In this document: positions 8,746-17,386 of the stretch, one piece after another
Position numbering within the stretch: the first letter of the stretch is position 1
Layout: each line of letters starts with the position of its first letter
Assembly (NCBI GenBank): GCA_013816845.1
Contig: JACDDU010000001.1
Span: 496,001 to 560,000, forward strand
Reading direction: 5' to 3'
Length of the DNA: 64,000 nucleotides
Source: Gammaproteobacteria bacterium
GTDB lineage: Bacteria > Pseudomonadota > Gammaproteobacteria > DSM-16500
Translations under genes and position numbers: made by a program
Notes under the pieces: model-generated
Seen by the model: the letters and a program-made list of their open reading frames with translations, nothing else
Databases searched by the model: none
Told to the model about the DNA's origin: nothing

Positions 8746-9729
8746 TTAGGCAACGAGCTTTACATTATTGTTCACAGGAGGTTTCTCTAAAATTTCCTTT
8801 GCAGCATCTGCTTGTAAGTCACGCTGTAATCGCGCAGGATCATTAAAAATGACCGCAGCTGCCTCTCGATCAAGGTAATGACGGGCTAAGAGATTATACG
8901 CAGCTTTCTCATCAAACTGATCTTCAATGACAACAAACCCATTCTCAGACATGGCGCCTTCGCCATAATGCAATCCAAATCTTTTACTGAAATATTGCAA
9001 ACTTATTTCTTGGGCACGAGCTTGATGTGAGACGGCAATGATTAAACCTAATTTTTTTATATCGTCGGCAGGCATCTTACTTAGCCAATGTTCAATTTTA
9101 TTATTGAGTAGGGTTAATTCAATGGCACTCACTATTTTAATAGCTTTAAAAAGAAAAGGACGGACAGCAGTATAGTACGTGGTTAAATCTGATTGCGTCC
9201 ATTTTGATTTACTTATAACTTTTTCCAAAAATTGTTGCGTCATATTTACAATCGTCGCACAAGTGAATTTAGCATCCGATGATAGGTGTAGAGAAGGCAA
9301 CATGGCGCTTGCTTGTGCTACATGTTTACTCATAAGCTGTAATTCTTCTTTTATTTTATTATTTAAATGTCCGGGGGGTTGTTGGGTTAGGGTTAAAAAG
9401 ATGTTAAATGCGCTATGCGCATAAGCTTTAATTTCTTGATATTCAGCAGGTGTAATTTCAACCGTCTCAGTTTTGCCTTTGTATTTTAAAATTAATATAC
9501 CACCTAGATTTAAAATAATCGGTCGACCTCCCACAGTACCAAATGTACTTTTTATTTGATTAATCCGCTTTTCATAAGCGTGATGAAAATCACAGTTCAC
9601 GAGTGCCAGGGGACCGGTCTTGGGTTGAAAAAAAGGAAATTCCGGGCAACTTAGTGGAGGTTGTAGGGTTTGCGCCTGTAAAGACTGTAAAAAACAACAA
9701 ATAATTAAAGCCACTTTTAAAATACGCAT
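8746..9729 (-). CDS. Exported hypothetical protein
   Basis: This 327-residue protein begins with a signal peptide (MRILKVALIICCFLQSLQAQ, cleavage likely after LQA). The mature part is mainly helical with scattered Lys and Glu and no motif I recognise. GAGAG six bases before the ATG supports the start. It probably acts in the periplasm or outside the cell. It has its own promoter region and no operon partner. Confidence 0.7.
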   Translation of the reverse strand: MRILKVALIICCFLQSLQAQTLQPPLSCPEFPFFQPKTGPLALVNCDFHHAYEKRINQIKSTFGTVGGRPIILNLGGILILKYKGKTETVEITPAEYQEIKAYAHSAFNIFLTLTQQPPGHLNNKIKEELQLMSKHVAQASAMLPSLHLSSDAKFTCATIVNMTQQFLEKVISKSKWTQSDLTTYYTAVRPFLFKAIKIVSAIELTLLNNKIEHWLSKMPADDIKKLGLIIAVSHQARAQEISLQYFSKRFGLHYGEGAMSENGFVVIEDQFDEKAAYNLLARHYLDREAAAVIFNDPARLQRDLQADAAKEILEKPPVNNNVKLVA

Positions 9730-9889
9730 GGGTAGCTCTCGTAAAAGAAAATTTATTTAAGGTAACCCTCAGCGTTTTACATAGCAATCTTCATATTTGT
9801 TTAATATTTACACTGTACACTGGAATGAGTAACGTGTCATGATGCAAATATTTGAAAATATTAATAAATATTATTCAGAGACCACGGAA

Positions 9890-9903
9890 ATTGAGCGCTC
9901 AAT
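9890..9903. promoter_or_regulatory. Perfect 14-bp palindrome, candidate operator
   Basis: ATTGAGCGCTCAAT is a perfect 14-bp palindrome, 34 bases upstream of the small reading frame at 9938 and about 160 bases upstream of the leftward gene at 9729. It could bind a dimeric repressor. No known consensus is matched. Confidence 0.3.
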
Positions 9904-9937
9904 AACTTTCCTACGTCTCATTTAATGAGATAAATAA

Positions 9938-10102
9938 ATGAAGAAAACCGCCCATCAAATTAAGAAGATTTTAAAAAAACGAGCCAAAAACGGCATAGAG
10001 TTGAATATCATTAAACAAAAATTAATAGTATTAACTCGAAATCAATCCGCTCATGAAAGTCACGCGATTAAATTAATGAGCAAACCCAAAGGTACCACCT
10101 AA
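9938..10102 (+). CDS. Small basic protein, 54 residues
   Basis: The frame ATG 9938 to TAA 10102 encodes a Lys/Arg-rich peptide beginning MKKTAHQIKKILKKRAKNG and ending MSKPKGTT. A weak GAG ribosome binding site lies eight bases upstream, and a perfect hairpin begins at the base right after the stop codon. Together these suggest a real small gene. The composition fits a small nucleic-acid-binding protein, but nothing more can be claimed. Confidence 0.4.
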   Translation: MKKTAHQIKKILKKRAKNGIELNIIKQKLIVLTRNQSAHESHAIKLMSKPKGTT

Positions 10103-10125
10103 GTTACAATGCAAATCATTGTAAC
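10103..10125 (+). terminator. Perfect hairpin after a small gene
   Basis: GTTACAATG and CATTGTAAC form a perfect nine-pair stem around CAAAT, directly after the TAA at 10100-10102. Only a short TTTT follows at some distance, so it may terminate or merely protect the transcript end. Confidence 0.4.
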
Positions 10126-10401
10126 GAACTCTTTTAAGCGCTTTATTCATTAAATGCGAAATCTATTCAATCTTAGCCATTCAGCGGCCACCACAGACAT
10201 AAGCCTATTAATTTATTGTCCTAAAGGTCTGCTTAAATAATTAAGATATAGCGCTCATTGCAATTGTTAAATCTTTTAATCATTACGATAAAACAACGCG
10301 AGTCATCTTTCTGTGGATCAATTCTATAAGTAAGCGGATGCGACACGAGCTGGGTCTTTGCAATCCCTTTTCTTTAACAATTAAAAAAATCCAACTAGAT
10401 G

Positions 10402-10842
10402 TTAACGTTTAAACTTCATTGCAGTGAAATTTGGAAGTGCGTAACTGTCTTTATAAAATCCAACTGCCATAACATCTGCAGGGCCATAAGTGCAAAAGAC
10501 AACCGTGTCGCTGAAGCGTGTAGCATAAGGTGCATTTATAGTGGTTGTTTGGTGTATAACTTCTTTTCCTCGCGCAATTATATTTGCCTCATTCGGAAAG
10601 CACACTTCAAGACCATATACAGAAACCACCCATGCATAATGGCTTGTAGAAAAAGCTGGTTTTGATGAGTTTGCTACATAGCCGGTGTCATTCCGTCCAG
10701 CTGTATCAATTTTGTTAGCAGCTTGTTGAATAGTGCTAACTGAGGGGCACGGTATTTTATCGTCACCAGCTCCTGCATAAGAAAAGGATGTTACGGCTAA
10801 TAATAATAGAGCACTAAATTTTTGTATGATGCCTAAAAACAT
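10402..10842 (-). CDS. Small exported hypothetical protein
   Basis: About 146 residues with a signal peptide (MFLGIIQKFSALLLLAVTSF, cleavage near SYAGA). The mature part has two early cysteines (CPSVS and, later, EVCFPN) plus FCTYGP, suggesting a disulfide-bonded exported protein. I chose the ATG at 10842 because GGAG lies five bases before it; the GTG two codons upstream overlaps that site. Size and layout resemble other small secreted proteins in this window, but the sequences do not align obviously. Confidence 0.7.
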   Translation of the reverse strand: MFLGIIQKFSALLLLAVTSFSYAGAGDDKIPCPSVSTIQQAANKIDTAGRNDTGYVANSSKPAFSTSHYAWVVSVYGLEVCFPNEANIIARGKEVIHQTTTINAPYATRFSDTVVFCTYGPADVMAVGFYKDSYALPNFTAMKFKR

Positions 10843-10979
10843 ATTCACTCCGTATCTAATAAAAAAAATATACTGTCAAAGATGGTAAAGCGAGGAAAGT
10901 GTAACATTGGATAATAATGAAAAATATCATTTTGGAAAGTTATTTACCGAATCGACTTCGTGCATTTTAAACCAGGTTA

Positions 10980-12281
10980 TTAATGTAATTTAAGCCTTGG
11001 CCTTGTTTTTTTGCTGAGCGCATTAGCCAAGGTGAGAAGAAGTGTGCGCCAACGACCATGTAAAACAGACTGATGCTGTTTGTAAAGATATCGATACAGT
11101 AATCGTGCGATGAAACCTTCAATCATTATATTGTCAGTGATCCTACCCATTAAATTTCCAATAACCTGATTTTGGCTTAGCGTAATTAAAGAACCATGGT
11201 CACGATAATAATAAACAGGGAGTGGTTTGTTCGTTAGATAAAGAGGAATAGTTTTCGCTAGAAAAATAGCTTGTTGATGCGCTGCTTGTGCTCGAGGTGG
11301 TACGAACTGATGTGAATTTTTTTGCGGACAACTTGCGCAATCGCCGAGCGCAAAAATATCTTTATCCACCGTCGTTTGTAATGTTGAATTAACTATTAAT
11401 TGATTAATATAGTTGACGGCTAAACCATCCAAGTGACGTAAAAATTCAGGCGCTTTGATGCCTGCAGTCCAAACTTTAATGTTAGCTGGAATTAATTTTC
11501 CGGATACTGTCTCTATACTTTCAGCTGTAACCTTTGAAACTTTTTCATTTAATTCAACTTTAATTCCTAATCGTTCTAATTCTTTGAGTACCATGCTAGA
11601 TAAACGTTCGGGTAAGGAAGGAAGTAAGCGATTAGCGGCTTCAATTAAAGTAAAAGAAATAGTTTGAAGGTTTAAATCGACTCCATAATGTTGAATCATA
11701 TGGATGGCATGGTGTAATTCTGTTGCTAATTCAATCCCGGTTGCGCCACCGCCTACAATCGCAATATTAAATTTTTTATGCATAACTGTTTGATGGGATA
11801 AACTCATCAAGTTTTTTAGTAAATTTTGATGGAAAAAACGCGCTTGATCAGGATTGTCGAGGAAGATGCAATGATCTCTTACCCCTGGAATATTAAAATC
11901 ATTGGCAACGCTTCCCACTGCCATTACTAAAACATCATAAGCAATTTCACGTTGAGGAATGTATCCTGTTTCTTCAGGCGTAAGAATTTGCGCCAATTCA
12001 ATGGTTTTTATATCGCGGTTCAAACTTTGCATGGTGCCAAGCGAGAATTGAAAAAAATTATTGCTCGCACAATAAAGATAATCTAATTCATCCTCGGGTG
12101 AGATCGTTCCAGCTGCAATTTCGTGCAGCAAGGGTTTCCAAATGTGCGTAGGGGATGCGTCAATAAGTGTTACGGTCGCATTATTTTTCTTCCCTAGATG
12201 ATGACCCAACAAAATTGCGAGCTCCAAGCCACCTGCGCCCCCTCCGACTATGACAATACTTGGAGTTTTGCTTTGCATCAT
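10980..12281 (-). CDS. ndh: Type II NADH dehydrogenase
   Basis: This flavoprotein oxidises NADH and passes electrons to quinone at the inner membrane without pumping protons. It is 433 residues, normal for the family. The FAD-binding motif GGGAGGLELA lies at about 13-22 and the NADH-binding motif GGGATGIELA at about 176-185. A third FAD contact is seen in IFALGDCA. A C-terminal extension with aromatic and basic residues (about 385-433) probably forms the membrane-binding surface. AGGA lies eight bases before the ATG. It is monocistronic here. Confidence 0.9.
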   Translation of the reverse strand: MMQSKTPSIVIVGGGAGGLELAILLGHHLGKKNNATVTLIDASPTHIWKPLLHEIAAGTISPEDELDYLYCASNNFFQFSLGTMQSLNRDIKTIELAQILTPEETGYIPQREIAYDVLVMAVGSVANDFNIPGVRDHCIFLDNPDQARFFHQNLLKNLMSLSHQTVMHKKFNIAIVGGGATGIELATELHHAIHMIQHYGVDLNLQTISFTLIEAANRLLPSLPERLSSMVLKELERLGIKVELNEKVSKVTAESIETVSGKLIPANIKVWTAGIKAPEFLRHLDGLAVNYINQLIVNSTLQTTVDKDIFALGDCASCPQKNSHQFVPPRAQAAHQQAIFLAKTIPLYLTNKPLPVYYYRDHGSLITLSQNQVIGNLMGRITDNIMIEGFIARLLYRYLYKQHQSVLHGRWRTLLLTLANALSKKTRPRLKLH

Positions 12282-12356
12282 CGTGGCATTCCTGCGGATT
12301 GAAGAAGGGGGTTATTTATAACAATGGCCATTGTAACCTAAACACCTCGTGTTTGG

Positions 12357-13310
12357 TCAACGTGCTAGAGTAGATCGCGGAGAATCAACTTGTCGTTTGG
12401 TGCCTTCTGGCATTGCAATTAATTTTTGAGCTTCAGCGATAACCCTTCTTGCTTTCAATTCCAATGGTCCTGGACGGAACAATAAAAAATCAATAAAGGT
12501 AGAAGTCCGAGTGATACCCATTACATTAGGGCCCATGAGAAAGCCGTTATGCAAGCTGTTAATAAAAGGTTTTTCACTTAAATTTATAAAACTAATAACA
12601 ATCCCAATGGCGATACCAACGCTCAATCCTATCGCGCTAATTAATACCGCTCCAATTGCCCTTGCAAAATTGATGGGAGCTGAGGGGATACAGCAATTTT
12701 TCTTAAAAGTCATAATGGCATTAAAATCGTGTTCGTAACGATTGCCTGCAACTTTGCATTTTAATGCTCTCAGTAGCTTAACTGTTTCTGAGGCAATATT
12801 AGGTGCGTAAGAGACTTCGGAAATACCCTGCGGGGAATAGCCTTCTTTGGCAATCTTATTTACATCTACAATGAGCTCTGTATTCAACCATAATAGTGAA
12901 TAAATGAAATTAAGTTTTTTGGAATTATTTTCTTTAGCAAGTAATGTAATTTCATCATGCAAATCTAAAAAGGTGCCCATAAGCTTGGTAAAATCTTCAC
13001 AAGGGCATTTGCTAGAGTCGATTTTGATAAAGTTGGCATGGCTGAGGAAGCCCTGTCTGACAGAAGGATAGGATAAATCAAAAAGACTTTGTAACTCACT
13101 TTGCCAGAAAGTTATATGGTTGCAAATGAACGAATCATTAATATTAATAGTATCATTTTCAATTGCATTAATTCGCGCGCTCAGGCCTGTACATTCTGCT
13201 ATACGTGATTGTATTAAACCATTAATCGTAGCTAATTTTACTGTTTCATTAGAAAGATTCTGGTTAATATGGGTACTTAATTCAGTCAGTGCGCGATGAT
13301 TGGTTGTCAT
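12357..13310 (-). CDS. Hypothetical protein with a membrane hairpin
   Basis: This 317-residue protein has no signal peptide. Residues 1-200 are helical and polar. Residues about 217-249 form a long glycine-rich hydrophobic stretch (AIGAVLISAIGLSVGIAIGI) that could cross the membrane twice. A basic, Arg-rich tail follows (RPGPLELKARR). No family is recognised and there is no clear ribosome binding site. A soluble domain followed by a hydrophobic hairpin is common among Legionellales effectors that insert into host membranes; here that is inference only. Confidence 0.65.
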   Translation of the reverse strand: MTTNHRALTELSTHINQNLSNETVKLATINGLIQSRIAECTGLSARINAIENDTININDSFICNHITFWQSELQSLFDLSYPSVRQGFLSHANFIKIDSSKCPCEDFTKLMGTFLDLHDEITLLAKENNSKKLNFIYSLLWLNTELIVDVNKIAKEGYSPQGISEVSYAPNIASETVKLLRALKCKVAGNRYEHDFNAIMTFKKNCCIPSAPINFARAIGAVLISAIGLSVGIAIGIVISFINLSEKPFINSLHNGFLMGPNVMGITRTSTFIDFLLFRPGPLELKARRVIAEAQKLIAMPEGTKRQVDSPRSTLAR

Positions 13311-13605
13311 GTGTTGAATTTGTTATTTTAATGTAAGCCAAAGTATATCTTATTTTGATCAAAATTAAAACTAGACTGCCCCATTACCGGATCTAATGCA
13401 CTCCACGCTAGAAATTGGAAAAGCTCAAAGGAGGCGAATTAATTTTAATCTAAGTTCATGACTTTTTTCTTTAAAATCGATAAAATACACTTTTTACACC
13501 CGCCCAAAAAAAACTACCCCTAGTCTAAATATGCCGTTATACTCTGGCCTCGAATGGCATCCGTTTCGTAAAAATAGCATATTAATTCGTTAGGAAAAGG
13601 AAGGT

Positions 13606-16050
13606 ATGGATATGGCTAGTATCATTAGTGTATTTGTGATGCTGGGTCTGGTTTGCATTGCTGCATTTTATAAGCTCTCGGTAATTCGCTGGACCACCCT
13701 CATTGGTATTTCATTATTATTAGTTACAATTTTTTTAACGCCAGCTTGGCCTTTACTTATTATTTATTGGCTATTGTTTTTAGTGGCTGCGTTGTTTGCG
13801 AATTTGCACGAATTGCGCCAACGTCACATTGTAACGCCCGCTTTAAAACATCTTAAAGCGCAAATGCCTGCCATTAGTGATACTGAGCGAGAAGCCATTG
13901 AAGCAGGAAATACCTGGTGGGAAAAAGAACTTTTTTCTGGCGATCCCCAATGGCCGCAACTTTATAGTATTCCTAAACCAACCTTAAGTGACGAAGAAAA
14001 AAAATTCTTAGACACGCAAGTTGAACATCTTTGCTCGATTGTGAATGATTGGGAAATCGTTAATGACCTTCATGATTTACCCGCCAATGTGTGGGATTAT
14101 CTAAAAAAAGAAAAATTCTTTGGCATGGCTATTCCCAAAGAATATGGTGGTTTAGGTTTTTCAGCGCTTGCGCACTCCACGATTGTGGTTAAAATTGCTT
14201 CGCGTAGTGTTAGTACTGCAGTCAATACTATGGTGCCAAATTCTTTAGGGCCTGCAGAATTACTCATTCATTATGGAACTGAAGCACAAAAGCAATATTA
14301 TTTACCCAAGCTTGCGACGGGTGAAGAAATCCCTTGTTTCGCTCTAACTGCACCGGAAGCTGGCAGCGATGCGGGATCGATTCCAGATAGCGGCGTGGTG
14401 TGTAAAGGTATTTATAATAATGAAGAAGTTCTTGGGATCCGTTTAAGTTGGGATAAACGCTATATTACCTTGGCACCCGTTGCAACAGTATTGGGTCTTG
14501 CCATTCGTCTCAATGACCCGAACCACTTATTGGGTGATAAAGATGACATTGGCATTACACTCTGTTTAATCCCCACAAGTCATGAAGGGGTTGAAATAGG
14601 ATCGCGACATTTTCCTTTACAACTTGCATTTATGAATGGTCCTACACGTGGTAAAGACGTTTTTATCCCATTAGATTGGATTATTGGTGGCGAAGAAATG
14701 GCGGGGCAAGGGTGGCGCATGTTAATGGAATGCCTTTCCATTGGTCGATCTATTTCCTTACCTGCGCTATCAACAGCTTGTGGTAAAATCACTTATCGTT
14801 ATACGGGCGCATACGCCAAGGTCCGTCATCAATTTAATACTGCCATTGCCAACTTTGAAGGAATCGAAGAATCACTTAGTGATATTGCCGGCTATACTTA
14901 TCTATTGGAAGCGGCGCGGATTATGACTGCTGGAGCAGTTGATCTTAAGGTCAAGCCTTCCATAGCCTCTGCTATCGCAAAGTATCATATGACAGAATTA
15001 TCACGACATGTGGTCTCGCATGCAATGGATGTGCACGCCGGTCATATGATTCAAGCAGGTCCAAGAAACTTTCTTGCTAACGTTTACTTCGCGGTGCCGA
15101 TCAGCATTACGGTTGAAGGTGCTAATATCCTTACCCGTAATCTCATTATTTTTGGCCAGGGTGCTATTCGTTGCCACCCTTACTTATTACGGGAAGTTGA
15201 ATTAATCTCGGCGGAAGCACCAGATATTGCTGCCCTCGATAAAGTCTTGATGTCACACATTGGATTTTTTACCGATAATTTTATTCGCAATTTAGCTTAC
15301 GGATTAACTGCGGGTAAATTCATTAATGCGTCTCAAGTCAAAAGCTCTGCTGTAAAAAAATATCAACGGCAATTGACCAGGATGAGTGCTGCTTTAGCTT
15401 TGTTAGCTGATATCAGCTTAATTTTATTAGGTGGAAGTTTGAAACGTCGTGAAAGAATTTCGGCACGCTTGGGCGATATATTAAGTCAGCTTTATTTAGG
15501 TTCTACAGTTTTAAAATATTTTCATGATCAAAATGAACCGCAATCAGATGTCCCTTATGTTTGCTGGGTTTTGCAAGATTGTTTGCAAAAAATTCAAGTT
15601 GCGATTGATGAATTATTAAATAATTATCCAAATCGTATTCTTGGTAAATTGTTACGTGCACTCGTATTTCCTTATGGTCAAGCTTATTATAAGCCGACAG
15701 ATCAACAGGGTAAAAATTTATTACCAGCAATGCTCCATCCCTCTGAATTACGTGAGCGCCTCACCGCTTTTTGTTATAAGAGCAACAATCCAAATGAACT
15801 TACTGCGCGACTCGATCAAGCGCTTGAACTCATTACCCAAGTGGAACCGCTTTGGAAAAAATTAAATCAAGTTGTTAAAACAGGCTTGGTATCACGTCGT
15901 AGTTCATTTGCTCAGAAAATAGCAGCAGCAGAAACTGCTGGGATAATCACTGCAGATGAAAGCCGTATTTTAAGTGATTATGATCATTTGAAAGATGAAA
16001 TTATCAAAGTAAACGAATTTTCATTCGATTTGAATACAGTGCTTGCCTAA
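13606..16050 (+). CDS. fadE: Acyl-CoA dehydrogenase, FadE type
   Basis: FadE catalyses the first step of fatty-acid beta-oxidation, FAD-dependent formation of trans-2-enoyl-CoA. The protein is 814 residues, the same as Escherichia coli FadE. Two hydrophobic segments fill residues 5-62, as in FadE. The acyl-CoA dehydrogenase core follows, with FALTAPEAGSDAGS (about 246-259) and VEGANILTRN (about 503-512) as typical FAD/substrate motifs, then a FadE-specific C-terminal region. AAGGAAGG just before the ATG supports the start. It leads an operon with the thiolase and the FadB/J-type enzyme, together a full beta-oxidation cycle. Confidence 0.95.
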   Translation: MDMASIISVFVMLGLVCIAAFYKLSVIRWTTLIGISLLLVTIFLTPAWPLLIIYWLLFLVAALFANLHELRQRHIVTPALKHLKAQMPAISDTEREAIEAGNTWWEKELFSGDPQWPQLYSIPKPTLSDEEKKFLDTQVEHLCSIVNDWEIVNDLHDLPANVWDYLKKEKFFGMAIPKEYGGLGFSALAHSTIVVKIASRSVSTAVNTMVPNSLGPAELLIHYGTEAQKQYYLPKLATGEEIPCFALTAPEAGSDAGSIPDSGVVCKGIYNNEEVLGIRLSWDKRYITLAPVATVLGLAIRLNDPNHLLGDKDDIGITLCLIPTSHEGVEIGSRHFPLQLAFMNGPTRGKDVFIPLDWIIGGEEMAGQGWRMLMECLSIGRSISLPALSTACGKITYRYTGAYAKVRHQFNTAIANFEGIEESLSDIAGYTYLLEAARIMTAGAVDLKVKPSIASAIAKYHMTELSRHVVSHAMDVHAGHMIQAGPRNFLANVYFAVPISITVEGANILTRNLIIFGQGAIRCHPYLLREVELISAEAPDIAALDKVLMSHIGFFTDNFIRNLAYGLTAGKFINASQVKSSAVKKYQRQLTRMSAALALLADISLILLGGSLKRRERISARLGDILSQLYLGSTVLKYFHDQNEPQSDVPYVCWVLQDCLQKIQVAIDELLNNYPNRILGKLLRALVFPYGQAYYKPTDQQGKNLLPAMLHPSELRERLTAFCYKSNNPNELTARLDQALELITQVEPLWKKLNQVVKTGLVSRRSSFAQKIAAAETAGIITADESRILSDYDHLKDEIIKVNEFSFDLNTVLA

Positions 16051-16069
16051 TGATAAGGAAGGAAATGCC

Positions 16070-17386
16070 ATGATTGGAAATAATGCTTCGTTGATGCGTG
16101 ATGTGTACATCGTGGATGGAGCGCGCACGCCATTTTTGAAAGCAAAAGGAAAACCAGGCCCTTTTTCTGCTTCTGATTTAGCAGTTAAAGCTGGAAGTGA
16201 ATTGCTTAATCGACAAACATTTTCCCCAACGGACATCGAGGAAGTGGTCATTGGTTGTGTGATGCCAAGTCCGGATGAAGCCAACATTGGGCGGGTTATT
16301 GGTATTCGGTTAGGATGTGGAAAAGATGTTCCTGCATGGACTGTGCAACGTAATTGCGCATCAGGCATGCAAGCGCTCGATAGCGCAGCGAATGATATCG
16401 CAACGGGACGTTATGATTTAGTGCTAGCTGGTGGTACTGAGGCAATGAGTAAAGCACCGCTTCTTTATAATGATAACATGACAAATTGGTTAGCAGGACT
16501 TGCTAGCGCGCGAACCTTTAAAGACAAATTAAAACAATGGCTCCAATTTAGACCTTATTTTCTCAAACCGGTCATTGCTTTATTGAAAGGTTTGACTGAC
16601 CCACTCGTAAATCTCACTATGGGGCAAACTGCGGAAAATCTAGCCTATCGTTTTAATATTACCCGCAAGGAAATGGATCAATTTTCATACGAAAGTCATC
16701 GACGTGCAGCTGCTGCACAAGATGAACAACATATGCCTGAACTTGAAACAGTTTTTACTAACAATGGCGAGGTTTTTTTAAATGATGATGGGATTCGTCG
16801 TGATAGTTCGGTAGAAAAATTAGCGACCTTAAAACCATTTTTTGATAAAAAATTTGGTGCCGTGACACCTGGTAATAGTTCCCAAATTTCCGATGGTGCA
16901 GCCATGGTGCTTTTAGCAAGTAAAGAAGCGGTGATCAAATATAATCTTCCAGTGATTGCACGAATAAGTGAAGTAACCTGGGCGGGTGTAGATCCTGCTG
17001 AAATGGGTCTTGGTCCAGTTTATGCGACAGATAAGTTATTGAAGAAACATAACTTGCGCATGGAAGATATTGATTATTGGGAAATCAATGAAGCCTTTGC
17101 GGCGCAAGTGTTAGGTTGCCTTGCTGCCTGGGAAAGTGATGAATACTGTCAAAAAAACTTAGGACGCTCTGAAGCATTAGGTAAAATCGATCGTACTAAA
17201 TTAAATGTTGATGGTGGCGCAATTGCGCTCGGACATCCTGTGGGTGCGAGTGGTGCACGTATCGCATTACATTTAGCGGAAATTTTAAAACGACAAAATG
17301 CAAGGAAGGGGATTGCTACGATATGTATCGGTGGCGGTCAAGGGGGAGCCATGTTAATTGAAAATGTAACCGAGGTAGTACAATGA
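16070..17386 (+). CDS. Acetyl-CoA C-acyltransferase (3-ketoacyl-CoA thiolase)
   Basis: This enzyme cleaves 3-ketoacyl-CoA with CoA to give acetyl-CoA and a shortened acyl-CoA, the last step of beta-oxidation. I chose the ATG at 16070 (438 residues) because AAGGAAGG lies seven bases upstream; a TTG at 16043 inside fadE is less likely. The nucleophilic cysteine is C96 in QRNCASGMQ. The His and second Cys motifs are GHPVGASGA and CIGGGQGG near the C terminus. Its length and its place before a FadJ-like gene match FadI. The stop overlaps the next start (ATGA), implying translational coupling. Confidence 0.93.
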   Translation: MIGNNASLMRDVYIVDGARTPFLKAKGKPGPFSASDLAVKAGSELLNRQTFSPTDIEEVVIGCVMPSPDEANIGRVIGIRLGCGKDVPAWTVQRNCASGMQALDSAANDIATGRYDLVLAGGTEAMSKAPLLYNDNMTNWLAGLASARTFKDKLKQWLQFRPYFLKPVIALLKGLTDPLVNLTMGQTAENLAYRFNITRKEMDQFSYESHRRAAAAQDEQHMPELETVFTNNGEVFLNDDGIRRDSSVEKLATLKPFFDKKFGAVTPGNSSQISDGAAMVLLASKEAVIKYNLPVIARISEVTWAGVDPAEMGLGPVYATDKLLKKHNLRMEDIDYWEINEAFAAQVLGCLAAWESDEYCQKNLGRSEALGKIDRTKLNVDGGAIALGHPVGASGARIALHLAEILKRQNARKGIATICIGGGQGGAMLIENVTEVVQ

